Shown: positions 35,627 to 49,800, numbered from the stretch's first letter. The stretch is DNA of 64,000 nt from Aldrovandia affinis (GCA_029706075.1 JAINUG010000174.1:1054001-1118000); one strand, 5' to 3'. Notes: a model not told the origin generated them from the letters alone. Numbers and translations: made by a program.

Positions 35627-36451
35627 AGCCTGTTAGCCCCAGGTGTGGTGCCCCTTCTCTGGGGATTGTGGGCATGCAGTGGCAGAGTAAGGGAGCGAGG
35701 GGTGATGGAACTGATGAGCATACACCTGCATAAATCAATGGACCTGTTATCACTAAGCATACCACTTAGTATGCTATTTCACGAGGTATGGACCTCATCA
35801 ATGCAGGTTTGCTCTTTCAGAGCATTTATTGCGAGAAGAATGTTTAACAGATTGGTTGATAATAAACAAATATAGAATCAGAGGCATGCTGGCGTTTTGG
35901 GAATGGTAAAAATCTTGGCCCACTCTTGAGTATTCGGCTTGGGGTCTTGAGTTGACACTCTGATGCCTGCAGGTCATCAGTTCCTCCAACTTGAGTATAA
36001 CCTGAGTAGGAAAGGAGGGGTAGGGATCCGAACATTGCAATAGACATGTTAAGAGTTGGTGATTCAGTTTTTTCCCCTAGTTTTAAGAGCGAGGGGTGAG
36101 CCTTCCTGGGGGGCTAAAGTTCGTAAACTCCATTTGAAGTTCTGAACGAAGGAGTTGCCTTGACGATGTTTTCTATCTTTCAACATAAATCACGGCCCTC
36201 CACCCTGGCTTTGGGCAGTGACCGATAAATGGATTAACAGTGACATAGTATATCTAATTCTGGCAGGTGTACAACTGCAGTGAGGGGATCTATAACAGGT
36301 GACAAATCTGGAATCGTTGCACATCTGGTACAACTTGTCCAACTTTGTCAGGTGACACCAGGCTATATTAATGAGGGTGATGAACTTGCTGAGGTATGCT
36401 TCCAGTACATCTTTATGTGAAGGTGTTAGGCGCCACGCTTCCTCCCCACGG
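34475..36451. other. Non-coding, likely conserved block and (CA)n
   Basis: The stretch 34740-35160 is rich in TAAT, SOX-like (AACAATG / CATTG) and TTAATCAC motifs, has low repeat character, and looks like conserved non-coding DNA. A (CA)n tract follows at 35578-35624. No gene was found. Confidence 0.4.
35578..35624 (+). repeat. (CA)n microsatellite
   Basis: An uninterrupted CA run of about 47 bp. Open frames across it (TH or CV repeats) are artefacts. Confidence 0.95.
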
Positions 36452-36633
36452 CAGTGGTTCCCAATCCTCTCCTTGGGGACCAACAGCCAGTCCATGTATT
36501 CATCAAATTCCACCAACGGCACACGGGATTCAACTACTTAATGAGCATTGATTAGTTGAATGAGATGTGCTGGTGGTGGAATTTAACAAATACATGGCTG
36601 GTGGTCCATAAGGAGCGGGTTGGTTCACCACAG
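36452..36633. mobile_element. hAT-type MITE (CAGTGGTTCCCAA family)
   Basis: The left end CAGTGGTTCCCAATCC ... CTCCTTGGGGACC is mirrored at the right by GGTCCATAAGGAGCGGGTTG GTTCACCACAG. The interior arms share CATGTATT/AATACATG and AAATTCCACCA/TGGTGGAATTT. The flanking 8 bp (CCCCACGG and CCCTACAG) match at 6 of 8 positions, as for a diverged target duplication. Confidence 0.75.
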
Positions 36634-37269
36634 CCCTACAGGACCCAAAACACAGTGCACCTAGGTACAGTAGGACCATATGTCAAATTCACGGTGAGGG
36701 AGTTATTTCTCATATTCTGGAGACCTTCACTGTTGCCCAGTACGTGGTTTATTTCCAACAGTGCCACTAGATGGCACTGTTCCTGTTCAGTTCTAACATT
36801 TCAGTAGATTCTCAAAAGAAAAAAGATTTTAAAAAGTCCCTGCTCACACTGAAAAGAACATTAATTATTGATCAGCATTTTCAGACCTTGTATTTGTACA
36901 TATCCTTCATACCTATGTGGTTCTCTTATGGAATGTGACATGTACTGCACCCTCGATGTCACATTATGCCACCTTACACATTGTTCAGCAGAATGCAGTT
37001 TGGATAAGTTAAAAGAAGGCATTTGGATGTGAATGTGAATGATTTAAAATGTAGTTTTCTATAGTACACTAAGGTACGTCCCCTTCAAATAAACCCAAGA
37101 GCCAATTTAATCGTAATTTATTTAAAGCAATTCCTCCTCTAAGATACAACCTACCATTGGAACAGTATAATCTAATTGGAAAGCTGGAATGTAAAGAGTA
37201 TGTCCTTGAGGAAAAAGTTTCTGAATGGCAGTCAGACAGACAGCGCTATATATATATAAATGTATATAT
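36634..37269. other. Non-coding, no feature seen
   Basis: AT-rich. CACTAGATGGCACTG near 36763 is a CTCF-like motif. No gene was seen. Confidence 0.35.
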
Positions 37270-37413
37270 GTGCCATTTAGCAGACGCTTTTATCCAAAGG
37301 GACTTACAGTAGTGAATGCATACATTTTTCAGTATATGTGGTCCCAATGGGAATCAAACTGACAACCTAAGCATTGTCAGCACCATGCTGTACCCACTGA
37401 GCCACACAGAACC
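37270..37413 (-). mobile_element. tRNA-derived SINE with L2-type tail
   Basis: On the minus strand the head TGTGTGGCTCAGTGGGTACA and GTCAGTTTGATTCCC match tRNA A and B boxes. The end is GTAAGTCCCTTTGGATAAAA GCGTCTGCTAAATGGCACA, a variant of the L2 tail. It lacks the central domain of the copy at 24361, so it is a different, shorter SINE type. Confidence 0.8.
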
Positions 37414-40400
37414 ACACTAGATAGTCAAATGTGCAGGTACTCCTGATGCAACTTTTGCAGTCAGAGGGCAGGGCAGGGGATGCAGAGGAGTCTGTACCAA
37501 CCGCTGTTTCTGATCTAAATGTACAGCACATCCAGAACCTCTCGTTGCTATAGAGATCTGCATCAGAGATGCTTAGAAGAATCCGAAATACATACGAGAA
37601 ATGCATTCTGCATGCAAACAGTTGTTTATGCTTAAACCATTAAATAGTGACTTTTTAGGTGGTAAAAGGAAAATGCTACCTAGCGTGCTTATCACAGACG
37701 TAATGGCCCTGGCCTTATGCCTACCGTATGCATTTTATGCATTCTAGATAGCACCATGTGGCACCGACTATTCACCGCTAGTCAGAGGAGGTGATGGGAA
37801 TGGCACAGTCATGCCATTGACTCTCTGTCACCTCAGTGCGGTGAGTCATGGAAAGGCAGAGTTTCTATAAAGGCATTTTTTATCAATGAAAACACCCCCT
37901 CGACTCCCATTGAAACATCCCCAGTCACGAAAACCACGGAATTCGTGCACAGGTCCAATGGAACGTGACGCATTCATCCTCTAAAACTGTGAAGGAATAG
38001 TTTGAAGCATATAAATAAATAAATAAACTCGATCCAATGCATTTGAAAGAGGGATTTGCTCCAGTGACGAAGGCAGTGTCCTTGATTCAGACCATGGCTA
38101 CAAAGGGAGAGTGGAGTGACAGTGTTTTGATGGCTGTGTGTTCCTGCCTCCGCACAAACAGGAGAGTGGTCTTTGGAGACCGATGACACATTTTACGCCA
38201 CATAAATCTGGAACCATCAAACTGTTTATGATAAGACATCAATTTTCTGATTTCCTTTTTTTCCTGTGCTCCGGCACAGAGGAAACTCCTTTCAGGAATG
38301 CTACGCATTAGCAATCTGCATAGTCTTTAATCAGAACCACCAGTGGACTGTGACCGGGAGAAAAGATGACCCAAAAACAAAACAAGAGTTTTGTGACCCT
38401 GGTGGATTTCCATAATCGTGACATTGTGATTTCAATTTCCATTATGGAGGTTACTGTAGGTGGGGGGGGGTCTGATCTGATTTTAGAAGGAAAAGGTGAC
38501 AGGCCTGAGGTTCACCTGGCATCACTGTGTTCATCTGGCTGAGAGGTGGAGAGGGTGGAGGACAGTGCTGCATCCCATCACATAGTCAGAATAACATCAG
38601 ATGGGGCAGACATGGAGTGGTGCTGGATATTCAGAGGGGAGATTAGCCTTCACCTAGAGCCTGGCCTCTATGCGAAGGCTCGACTTTTAACAACACAACA
38701 TTTGCCAGCTGAATCAACCCCGACCTTTTGCGGAAGCCTTCGGCGAAGTGGAAGAAAACAAAATGGAGTCCCTCTGGAGATCAGTCTCTCAGAGTGGTCT
38801 TCCAGAGTGGTCTTCCAGAGATGTTCAAATACCGGCACTCCAATCAATGAACAGTCAGACCAGGTACTGTATGCGGTGACCGGCGGTGACCCATACAGTG
38901 AATACTGGTGAATCTGAAATACAAAAAAACCCAAAACAATCAAGTAATTATACAACAACTGACTGACAAAGCCCAATGGTATGAAAACAACATTTCCAGG
39001 GGAAGGTGTTTGGTTGGACAATACCATTTAGCATTGCTAAATAAGATAGCTAAAGGCCCTTGGCTCGTTTACTGAAACCAATCACATCTAGTTGAATTTG
39101 TTCTTAAATGTTACTCGACTTGGCACGATAGGTGCCCTACATTCTGATTATAGGATACTGTATGCTACTGATAATTTATGTCAGAGGACTGCTGTGGTGG
39201 CTTTTTAGCGTGAGCCATCAGCAGAATATTTAATGCATTTCCGAACTGGCCTTCACATAAAAAGCAGTTTTACAGCAGACCAATTTTACGGGTAGTATCA
39301 CTCCACCACTGTGGATAAAAGATAACAGAAGATTGTGTGCCAAGACGGGATGCTTACCTCTCTCTGGGTCACTTAATCTTTGGGGGCGCATAGAAGGAAT
39401 CGCTCCACTATTCAACCCTCCTTCAGTTAAGATACCAGTGGGAAGAAACCTGACATGTTGGCTTTATCTATCGAAGGCCATTGTGGCTCACAGCTACTAC
39501 TTCTGCCTGTCTGTCTGGACTGAACCAATCACATCTGCCTATCATATGTCACATAGCATTCTCAAAAGGTCAGGTGGCAGCCAAAACCGTTATGCCCTGT
39601 AAACTCTAAAGTCCTTCGGCGTCCTTTAAGGCTGACTATCTCACTACTGTACCTGTAAGGAAATGTACTATGGGATTGAATAGGATTTTCTGTCATTCTG
39701 GGGATTGTGTTTTTCTTTGGAAAGGGCATGTATGCACTAGCACAGGAAGAGTCTAACAGGTGTTCATCTATGCAATCTGTGGAACATATTCAGTCTAGCC
39801 ACAGTGCACAAAAATACAAGAAAACATTTTGTTTTGTTTGTTTTACAGGCTTGAAGTTTCCAATACATTTTTCTCAATTCGACGCAAAGGAATCGCAATC
39901 AGCGTGAATAAAGATGATTGTGTATGTAGTAGCCCTAAAGAAGAGACTTCACTGGACACTCACGGTAATATATCTAACCATAATGGACTCCAACAATTCC
40001 CCCTGCCCTCGTCTTTGTAAGGGGGAATTATGAGACGGTGACAGGGGCAACAATGGGCACTGTAATCTCAGTGGAGGAATGACAGTGGATTCTCCAAGAG
40101 TCTGTGATTTATAATAGCGACGACACAGTCTGACAGGTAAGCCCTCTGCGGGGTCCAGGCACCTCTGACAGGAAGTACACTGAGAGCACGTTGCTCATTA
40201 TCCTGTCAGTGGTACATGGCAGACAGGCGTGTTCTAAGGAAGTGTCAGAGACCGAAACATGCTCAATATTTTTGAATACGTATCTAACATGACATAAAGC
40301 CAAGCAGTTCTGAAAGTTGAAAAAAGACAACTTACAGCCTTCCGTGATACTCTCAATTACTATCTGGTAATTAATGCTTAACAAAGCATTAATATGTGTA

Positions 40401-43400
40401 TTGTAAATCATTAATACAAGCATTGCTATTTGCATACCTCAGTTATTGTTAATAAAGTATATGTTTGTGTGTTAATTATGCAATATTTTAATCCATCGTT
40501 CACTTTGCATGCCATCCATGTATACTATATTTTTACTTAAACATTTCAGCACAAGTTCTTTGCTGTTGCTGATTTGAATTAGGCATATATACACCCTGAT
40601 CACCCCTACACCGTTGTGCAAGCATCATGACATCTAATTGATGGTGGAGCCCACCTCGTTAAGTACATAAACAGTTTATGATTGGCATTAGAAAAGATGG
40701 AAATAAAAAACACATCCTGTGTGATTACATCCAAGGTACTTCATTGCAGAATGATGTTAACTTTAAGCACGGTCACTGGCACTCCAAATTACACTGAAAT
40801 GTCAAATTAATTTGCAATGAAGGGGATCTTGTGTAATATGTCATTTGCAGACTAAGGCAATTATTTTGTGCTTCCGTTATGTACGCTATATTCTCAGGCA
40901 TGAGCTCTCCCAGTTAATCTCCCACTGTCAGAGACAGAGAGGGCAGAGGCAGGAGCTAAAATGCTTGACTTCCCCTCTCACACAAGATGGTTATCCCTCT
41001 GTGAATCCCAGTCATAATCCACTTCACAAGTGTTTTGAGTTAAAAAAATAAATAAATATGCCTTCAAAACTACCATGGCTGGTTGGGAAATCTAAGGTCA
41101 TGTATATCAATTCTCAAAAACTGTCAAAATGACCATGTAAAAGAAGGCATCCAAAAACAAATTCTTGTAGAACCAGAATGACTCTATGCCGAAGGGATTA
41201 TCTGAACCAGAAAACACTGTTTTTAGCTGACCCGGTCAAGATATCTCCCCTTGACCGGTGTGGGAGTGTCATGTCACAACTGATGGCTGTCTGTCACAAC
41301 TCATGTTAAGGTTAAGAGCGATGGCATCACAGGTCATGAATGTTTGGACGTTTGGCTGACTGCATCTGAAAGTCTAAAGAGAATGTGTGTCTTTATGGGG
41401 TGGTTTTACCTGGATCATGGCCAGGCCGTATGTGGCTCTTACAGCATGTGTGTGGGGCGTGTGAAACCTCTTGGTTCCGTTTAGCAATGACACCTGACAC
41501 GAAGCTGTTTCAGCGGGCCTCAGCTGTCCGTCTCTACCGGAGATCACAGCTCACACACATCTCCAGCAGACTGCGAGGACGGAGAGGGAGACCTCAGCTT
41601 TCATGGCACACTCTTTCACAACTTTTCACATCACTGAAGGCACAAAAGGACACTACTGCAGACAGAACTCAACGGCAGCAGACCCAAGGACAACAACAGC
41701 AACAGAGACGGCAACAATAACAACAGCAGCAGCGCCTGCATTGCCACTACAAATGTAAAGGGGAGCATGCGATTACGAAAGCGGAGGATGGGAAAGTTTT
41801 TAGATTTGACGTAGGCTGCCTGTTTTCATTCCTGAAACATCAGCGAATGCAACAATTACAACGCAGAGCCCATTTAAGCCAGACAATGTCTTAAAATGAA
41901 TTTAAAATGATTAAATATGCTTTCTAAATTTCTGCTACACAAACTGTGATACACATTGGCCTTGCTTCTCCAAGGCTGTATGAGTCAATCGGTGCTGTGA
42001 TTACCACACTTAATAATTCTTTTCTTTTTCAATCAGAAAGCCATATGAAATGGATTTGACCCTGCACGCGGTTAGCAGGCTGCTGAGAAGCGTATTGTGA
42101 CAAGCAAACACACTGCATAAAGCATTATAGAGCTTGACAGCATGCTGACTGAGAGAATGGTTTGTCTTCCCAAACCAGAATGTGTAAATTGTTCATCAAT
42201 CAATGGACTAATGAATAAGCTGTTCAGCAATGGTGATTTGACTAATTGGTAATGTAATTATTCTTCAAAATCTCAAATGACAAGGTTCTCCTTAAAATGA
42301 AATAATTTAAGTAAGTTTTGAATTAGTAGTGCACCTGCTTATAACCCACAGCTAACCATTTGAATTAATAATGAATATAAAATCATATTCTTAATTAATA
42401 TAAAAAGATAAATATATTAAATAAAATCAAGATTACATATTTTATGTATGAGCAGCCCCTGGTATAGTTTTTTCAAACAATCTATCTTAAGATTTTCACA
42501 GTTTTACATTTCTTACATGAAGTCAATTTATACTGTTGGAAAATATCCAGCAGTATAAAGTATAAACAATGTATTGTTTAAAATATCAATTTAATACTAA
42601 AAAAACATTTCATTGTGAATAGGAGAACAAGTTTGGAGATGCAGAGTACAAGTACATCATACAATATATTTATTCTTTTTAAAATGAAGCAAAATGCATT
42701 TTTATGTGAATGCTTCACGCCAGTTATAGATGCGTAGCAAAAAGCGTTGATAAATTACGAGGAGTTGTGAACTTCAGATCTCTTTATATACAAACAGTGC
42801 TTAGTCTCTTGTAAAAAGCAGGTTCAGCTGATTTAGTATGATCCAACTTTAGTATGCCTTTTACAGCACTCTGCAATCGGGATCGATAGAAGACAAGACT
42901 AGCAAGTTCATGAGCACATTGCATCGGGTCTAAGGCAATTTGGTTCTACATAACATTTTGTTCTACATCTGGGAAATACAGAAAGTCTTGAGAAAAGCCT
43001 GCGCTGTACTAAAAGGTACGCTGCAATTGATCCTTTGAGTCTAAGCAGGTAATGAATAATTGCAAATTCCCTGCAACATCATGAAAGCCATAAAAAGAAT
43101 AATCATTTTGAATGTCTAAAAGGGACTCAGTAACTCACTAAGTGACACAGTGGTCAGGAATACATTTGTTTTCTCTAAATTGTTTCGTAGGCTTCACCGT
43201 GGTGGCCAGGCTAACAGGTCTTTACGACTGCTTTGCAACTGCTTTGCAACGGCTTTACAAGATTGAGTCTCAAGTGTGGAGGAAAAAAATGTTTTGTATT
43301 AAGTTGGAAGGCTAGAACATCCACGGGACACGCAGACACTAACTCAGTGGGACGCTGCAGGTCAGAGACAAAGGCTTTTCGCGCCACAACTTCAAAGGAA

Positions 43401-43588
43401 CATCTGTTCTTTTGTGACGTTACCCCCACGGCAGGAAACCTCCTTCCCATTGGTTTAAGACCCTTGGAGGGCTGTTCTAACAACCTGTTATACCTTCATG
43501 TCGGTCCATAGCTCCAATTACCTGTAAGTTAACACCCTGTTACTTCCCCCTTGTGACTGTTCCCTCCCCTTCCGTTATGTTGGATATA
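37414..43588. other. Long stretch without recognised genes
   Basis: Only small features are visible: a 13-bp tandem duplication (AGAGTGGTCTTCC) at about 38792-38820, a 9-bp-stem hairpin at 41232-41258, CAA/CAG-rich sequence at 41690-41740 and very AT-rich DNA at 42350-42720. The open frame at 41385-41720 is low-complexity and unrecognised. Confidence 0.35.
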
Positions 43589-44140
43589 CACTACCGTTCA
43601 AAAGTTTGGGGTCACCTTCCATCTGGACTATGGCTAATCGGGCACTCCTTCATTCTTCAGCAAGATAACGACCCAAACACACCTTGAAGTTGTGCAAGAA
43701 CTATCTGGTGAAGGAGGAATGTGAACAACAACTCAAACTAAAGACCTGGCCTGCCCAGTGTCCAGACCTCAATCCCATAGAACTTGTATGGGACAAACTG
43801 GAAAGGAAGAGTCAAAGCAAAGCAACCCACAAGTTTTTCTGGGAATTGCTGCAGGATAGCTGGGAAAACATGTCGGGTGATTTCCTGCTAAAACTTATTA
43901 ACCGAATGGCCACTGTTTGTGAGGCTATTCTCACGCCAAAGGGTGACTATTTTGAGGAATCCAAGATTCAATTTTCAATATAATTTTCTTGAACATTTCT
44001 TTGATGTTCATTTTGTTCATTGTTACATGTGTTTTTTGTCATTTTAAAGTATTTACAGAAATGTATACGGTGTAAAGCATTGTCAATTATGAGATAAAAA
44101 TAGTTTCCAGCAGGTGACCCCAAACTTTTGAACGGTAGTG
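43589..44140 (+). mobile_element. Tc1-type transposon, internally deleted, intact ends
   Basis: The ends CACTACCGTTCAAAAGTTTG GGGTCACC and GGTGACCCCAAACTTTTGAA CGGTAGTG are exact inverted copies of 28 bp, flanked by TA at 43587-43588 and 44141-44142. The plus strand keeps the transposase C-terminal part, with 'KLCKNYLVKEECE', 'WPAQCPDLNPIELVWDKLER' and 'GDYFEESKIQFS'. The catalytic DPN/WPxQxPDLNPIE region is present, but its upstream junction is frame-shifted and the N-terminal DNA-binding half is deleted. At 552 bp it cannot encode an active enzyme but could be mobilised in trans. Confidence 0.92.
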
Positions 44141-46466
44141 TAAATATCCATTTGAATTTGAAGGCGGGAGATTCGCTGTCCTGCGTGACACGGGTCTCCG
44201 TGCAGCTGTTCGTAATTAAAGCTTTAATACTGTTTAAAGAAATTCTCTCTGATCCTACTGAGTTTTAATTTCCATGACTTTGCCTCAGCTTGCCTTGCTT
44301 TGCTGACATCCGTATTCCATTTTTCCCTAAAGACACAGTGAGCTTGTCGCTGGTAAATGATCAGAGAAGATCACTGCGGCGATCTCTTCATGAGAACAGA
44401 CCTGGCATATTCTTCGCCTCTACGCCTTCCACAAAAGAGACAATTAAAGTCCATGCTTATAGCAACTGGCGACCTCTGCATCATGGTAATGAAAGCCCTG
44501 AATCATCTCTGGCCTACTGAACGTGGAACACAAATTAAATACGATCTCAAGCCAGAATTGAAAAGTTAGGAGCCCTCTTGCAAAAAGTAGTTCAAGGACT
44601 CTCCATCTGACGCAGAAGCACTCAAAAGGCCTCCGGCAAGACAGTTTATATTTATACACCGACATATGGCCTCCACTTTGTATGAGTACATTCCAAATGA
44701 ACGTTTGGGAGTGTTAAAAGCCACAGATGATGCACAACATTATGCAGGCATGTGAGATCATAATTAACTCTCCGGAAGATGTGTTTTGTGTAATGAGTAA
44801 TATAAAGTAAAAGATTGTATCCCACTATTAGTTCTGTTGCTATACCAAGTCCACCTTGTAACAGATAAGGGAAGGGAACAGGCACAAAAACAAGATAATT
44901 TAACATACTTGTTGCATTACAATAAACATTGTGCAGCAGTTAACTCTAGTTATGGATTTGGATTACCATAAAGACAACAAAATTTCCAATCTCTTGAATC
45001 TGCCTGGGGGAAAATGGAAACAAGGCACAATCAATTTCCTTGATGAAAGCAATCATGTACAAAACACAATTTTTTTCTGTTAAGGGGAAATGATTTCAGT
45101 GAGTAAATCACACACGATGAATATTATCACTTGACATTATTAGCCTCCGCTTTGCACTGTAGAGCAAAGCCTCGTCTACTGGAATCATGCTTTTCTTATA
45201 AGCACTTTGATCACATCAGTTTTTTGCCAGTTGATTGCATATTTTAGCCCTCAGTTCATTGCATTTTTGTCACGGTTTAAAAAAGAAGAAATAAACTTGA
45301 GAAATAAAAATTACCTTTTCGTGTATCTTCCTGACCTTGGTGAGCTTGTGGGTGAAATGCAAATGTAGAGACACTCTCTTGGCCTAGCGCCCAGACAGGC
45401 GCTGTGCAGGCTGGAGTGAAGGATGCTGGGACAGGGTGATCTGTTACTGGGAATGGCTGTTTGGGAGGTAGGAGCTCCTGATTAATGTGCCTTTCGTTTG
45501 TTCCAAAGGGCTTGCCTCCTCCCTCCTCCTTGGACAGCTCAGGCTGCACGGACCTGTCCTATTTGTAAACACGAGTGGGGGATGTCCGTGTGCAACGTGA
45601 CGTCATCCCTCCAGCTCTCGTGTCCATGTGTCCCTTCAGACGGCTCACGCTGAGGTGATGATCACCCTGATGAAGTGATTACATGATCACATGTGATTAC
45701 ATTACAGGGAACATATTTTTAGGAGTGCTTTGCTGCCCAGGAACATACACATTGCCTGCACCCTCGTATTTAAATGAATAATTAATATCTTAATAAAATA
45801 CAGGACAGTCCACTGTCCTTGCAAGCACTTTCTAAATTCTGACTCATAACATAAAAATAGCCTTTCTTGCATCATAATCTGGGCCATAAGTCATAAATGC
45901 AAATAAATTGCATCATTGTATAAACAGTAAATGGTTTATTTTTATTATTGTATTATTATAATTGATTACCCTTTCCATTTTCCCACATTTCAGAAATGCA
46001 TATTCATTTAAACTGTCTGCCCATATAGATAGCTATTGGATATGAATTCAATAACTTTGCTTTGAAACTCCTGAAGTAAAGATAACGTCCTGCCATTTTG
46101 TTAAGGACTTGTAATTATGTATCTTGGATTCAATTCAGAGACTAAGCTGGCAATGAAGCTTGCTGCCGTCGCAGTAAACTTGAAGCTGAAGAGCACGGAT
46201 CAGACACCACCACCTTGGGGTGTGTGATCTGCCAGAAATCAGCTGTTTCTGATCAAGCAAATAATTACACAATCTGGAATTGAGGTTTTTCGCATTTATG
46301 ATGAATGTAAAAAAAAAAATCATTTGAAATTCTGAATTGAAATCCCCCTAGTGAAAACTATTGGGGCTTCTGAGCCTGCAAAATATGGCAAATGTGAGAA
46401 AATGATAGGATGCACTATACTGAACATCATGATAGGGTAATAGGCAGCTTGCAACATTGTCTTTGC

Positions 46467-46502
46467 ATTTATCAGATGGCTGAAGATTGCCATCTGATAA
46501 AT
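46467..46502. repeat. Perfect 14-bp inverted repeat (hairpin)
   Basis: ATTTATCAGATGGC and GCCATCTGATAAAT flank an 8-nt loop. Weak extra pairing (TTGC/GCAA) continues outward beyond a 2-nt bulge. Confidence 0.7.
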
Positions 46503-46778
46503 TAGCAAGAATGCCAATGTAAAAGTGGTTTTAGTGATCCTCATAAACTAATGTATGAGTTATCCAACTCGAAATATGATTTAGGTAGCTATCTGGTGAT
46601 GTGGCATAGTACCAGTACATTATCATGTTCCCATTGCATCACTGGTCTGAAAGGTAGCAAAGTTTAAGTGAAAATTGTATACATATGGTTTCAAATGTAC
46701 CTTCATTTCATAGTCTCTTCTCTATCCTATTAGATTACAAATTCTTTCTATGTCCTAAAGAAATTCTATATAATATTG

Positions 46779-46782
46779 TGTG

Positions 46783-46821
<39 letters not shown>

Positions 46822-46831
46822 GTGTGTGTGG
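46779..46831 (+). repeat. (TG)n microsatellite
   Basis: A TG run with a single CG interruption. Repetitive open frames over it are artefacts. Confidence 0.95.
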
Positions 46832-49800
46832 CACTTATGCTTTTTTGACTTTCACGCGGCTGCCAGGTGGCCGTCGAAACACCTCATTATCTGCACTCAG
46901 GCCACATCAGGTTGTTGACCCTGTGGATTCACAAGCAGAGGGAGGAGGCTGTGTGAAGGAGAGCGGCCTTATGGAGGAAAGCATGCATTCTGGGAGATGG
47001 CGATGCATGGGCGAAGGTGGCAGATTAATGACTCGTCTCAAAGCATTGACCTCCCTGGCTCGGAGACAGACTGAGTCACTGTGAGCAGCTGATCTTTCAA
47101 TAGTTATACTCCTCCAGCACTTGTTAAAACAGGGGACCAGCAGAGACATTGTCTTCAACACGTGTGGCTGCTGGCACACGGAGGCATTGCGCGACAGTTG
47201 TTGTGACACCGTTGGCAGCTAGCTACTACCTGGCAGAACTTCAGAAGGTTCGATAACCCAGAGGAGTCACCTCATTAAAACTCCAGTTAAATGCTAATGT
47301 AATGCGAATCTGTAAGCAGTCCATCCCTTCTTTGGTTTTCAATAGCCAGTATCTGGAGACTGTATATATTGTAAGGGTGCCAGCACAAAGGCAGTTGTTT
47401 TTGGTATAAGTGCACCAAGGTTGATATTTTCATCCCTGTGTTTTTGTGCTTGTGCTGAGTGGGTGGAACGGGGGTGTGTATTGGAACATCATTGCATCAT
47501 TAAAATAACTACATTTATTCAGACGTGCCTCTTTTTTTCTGGGCTGGCACTTTGCTGTGCATTCGTTAGCCAACAATGGAGAATATTTAATAATGGTATA
47601 GCTAATTAGCATCAAGGATGCACTTTCTTGCATACTTGATGTTAATTAGTTTCCAATGTATCTTAATTTCCAATTACATTCATAAGTGCACATTCTAATT
47701 CCAACTAATCCTCAAAATTTGATACAACACTTCACTAGTTTTGTGAGTGAAAATATTTTTCGACCAGCAACCCCCTGAAGTGCTGTTATGACAACCGCAT
47801 TGTCTTCCTTACAACAAAATTGACTGATGAACAGAGTGACTCAATACAATTTGTTAGCAGCTAGTTAGGTTAGTCAGTCAATCATCTTAGGCTAGTTCTT
47901 TTAAAGGCTATAATGTTGTACTCTTTATTTATATTAGTATTCTGCCTTTTGTGTTCATATAGCAATTCTTGTGGGACGACATCATTGGCAATACAAACTC
48001 GCTCATAGTGGTAACAGAGGACATTACATCTTATTGGTGCGCTCACTTGCTACCTACGTAGTCAATTGGTTAGTTGTCTACCTTGTCTGTGTGGACACAA
48101 TAATACCACTTGGCATGTTAGTCTGGCTAGTTAACGTTACCTAATGGGCTAGTCTGAGTTGGTTTGTCACCTGAAGTTAGCTGCAAGTTAAAGTTAAATC
48201 ACAAAAACATTGTTTGGGACATAAGATTAAAAAAATGTATTCTTCTGAGGCCGTACAGAAATAGGAACTAGGCCAATGATGATGATGATACTAATTATGA
48301 TAGTAGGGTAAAATGGACAAAAGCTAGGGGGAAGACAATACATAAATACATAAACGTATGTGTGATTATGGCATTCCAGTTTGGTGGGTTGTGTGAGTGG
48401 GACACAGTCACCCTTTTTATTATTCTGGTATACGGTTGTTCAATATTTATGTAGACCAATCTGGAAGTGATTACCCCTTTTGGTTTCTTTTACAGAGCAT
48501 TCATTTCTGGAGAGTAACAATGCACACAATTGGTAAAAAATAAAATAACTTTGAAGTCCTGTGTTCCTCTGAGATACCAGTTGCATTCGCCACTGTGCAC
48601 TGAAATGGTCCGGAGGCCACAAAACGCAGCTTGGAAGAATGTAATTTGGTGGCTTCAGGGATGGCATGGCTTCATCCTGTGTCTGACTCCAGGTGATGCT
48701 TGAGCTCATTGAATAAGGCGATGATGGCATGACCTGGGACCTGAAAAAGTCTTATTGTTTTCTCAGGCATGTACAAAATTGCTTTCTGAGAACACTCTTT
48801 CCCAAAGCAACTACAGTATATCCTAAGATGCCAAGGATTTATCCTCCTAACACCAACAGCAGCTGCCATGTCAATGTGCTTGAATTAAGAAATTCCATAC
48901 ACAGGCATCAAATGACAATAAATTAAGCCACAATTGTTACCAACCTTGATGAATCACATCTAATAATTGCTCAAACAAATGTTAAAATTCTGCCCTTCCA
49001 CATTTTGGCAGTCGTACATTTGGAAACCCTCAATTAACAATTATGCATTTAGACAAATGTGCAAAAATGAGCGTTGCTACATTTCACTTCTTTAAGCCAT
49101 GCAAAAGGTAGTTATGGCACCTTAGTAGATACTGACTGTCACAGTTCTGCAGATGGTAAGAGCTCTGTGGCCCCGCAAGGCTTTGATAAATCTGCCCTGA
49201 TCTGCATACATTTACATTGACTTATTTAGCTGTAATCCAGACTGACATCATTTTAAAAGGAGAGAAGAGACACTGCACCTTCCTGCTTTGTGAAGTGTAA
49301 AAAAATGATCGTAGAAATTCTGAAGATTTGATCATTTCATATGGAGTCTGATGAGGGACAGACCTGTGGCACCCTAACATCCTAAAAGTCCTGCAAGGTT
49401 TTCCACATCCCCAAATAAAAAAAAACAACCTTGAGAATGTGACACTACTGCTAATAGTGCATCACCCCACAGGGCTGTTGGCTACAGGCATCACTGGCAC
49501 AGTCTGGATTCAATACCAGAGTGTGGGGCTCTTGAACTTTCTAAATGCAATCGTATCATCTACGTAGATTCGGTTGAAAAATGTGATGTACTGTCGGCTC
49601 TGGCATGGAAATAGACATTTAAAGAGCCGGTGTAAAAAGAGATGGTAGTCATCTGTAAGGTTTTACGGGAAGAACTGCAGATCTGAGAGGAAAGGGCTGG
49701 AGTTCCTCACAATTCGTTGAGCCAGTTGTTAAGTTGTACCATGGCAGGGTAAGAATGTGCACCCATGTTGGACTAGGCTGAAAAGTGTAAGGGCCTCTGT

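Noticed and set aside
35548..35765. Open frames through (CA)n and (TG)n tracts here, at 46776-47084 and at 54061-54369
   Set aside because: Dinucleotide repeats give open frames in several phases. There is no protein evidence.
41690..41740. Polyglutamine-coding exon
   Set aside because: Short CAA/CAG-rich low-complexity sequence with no surrounding exon evidence.
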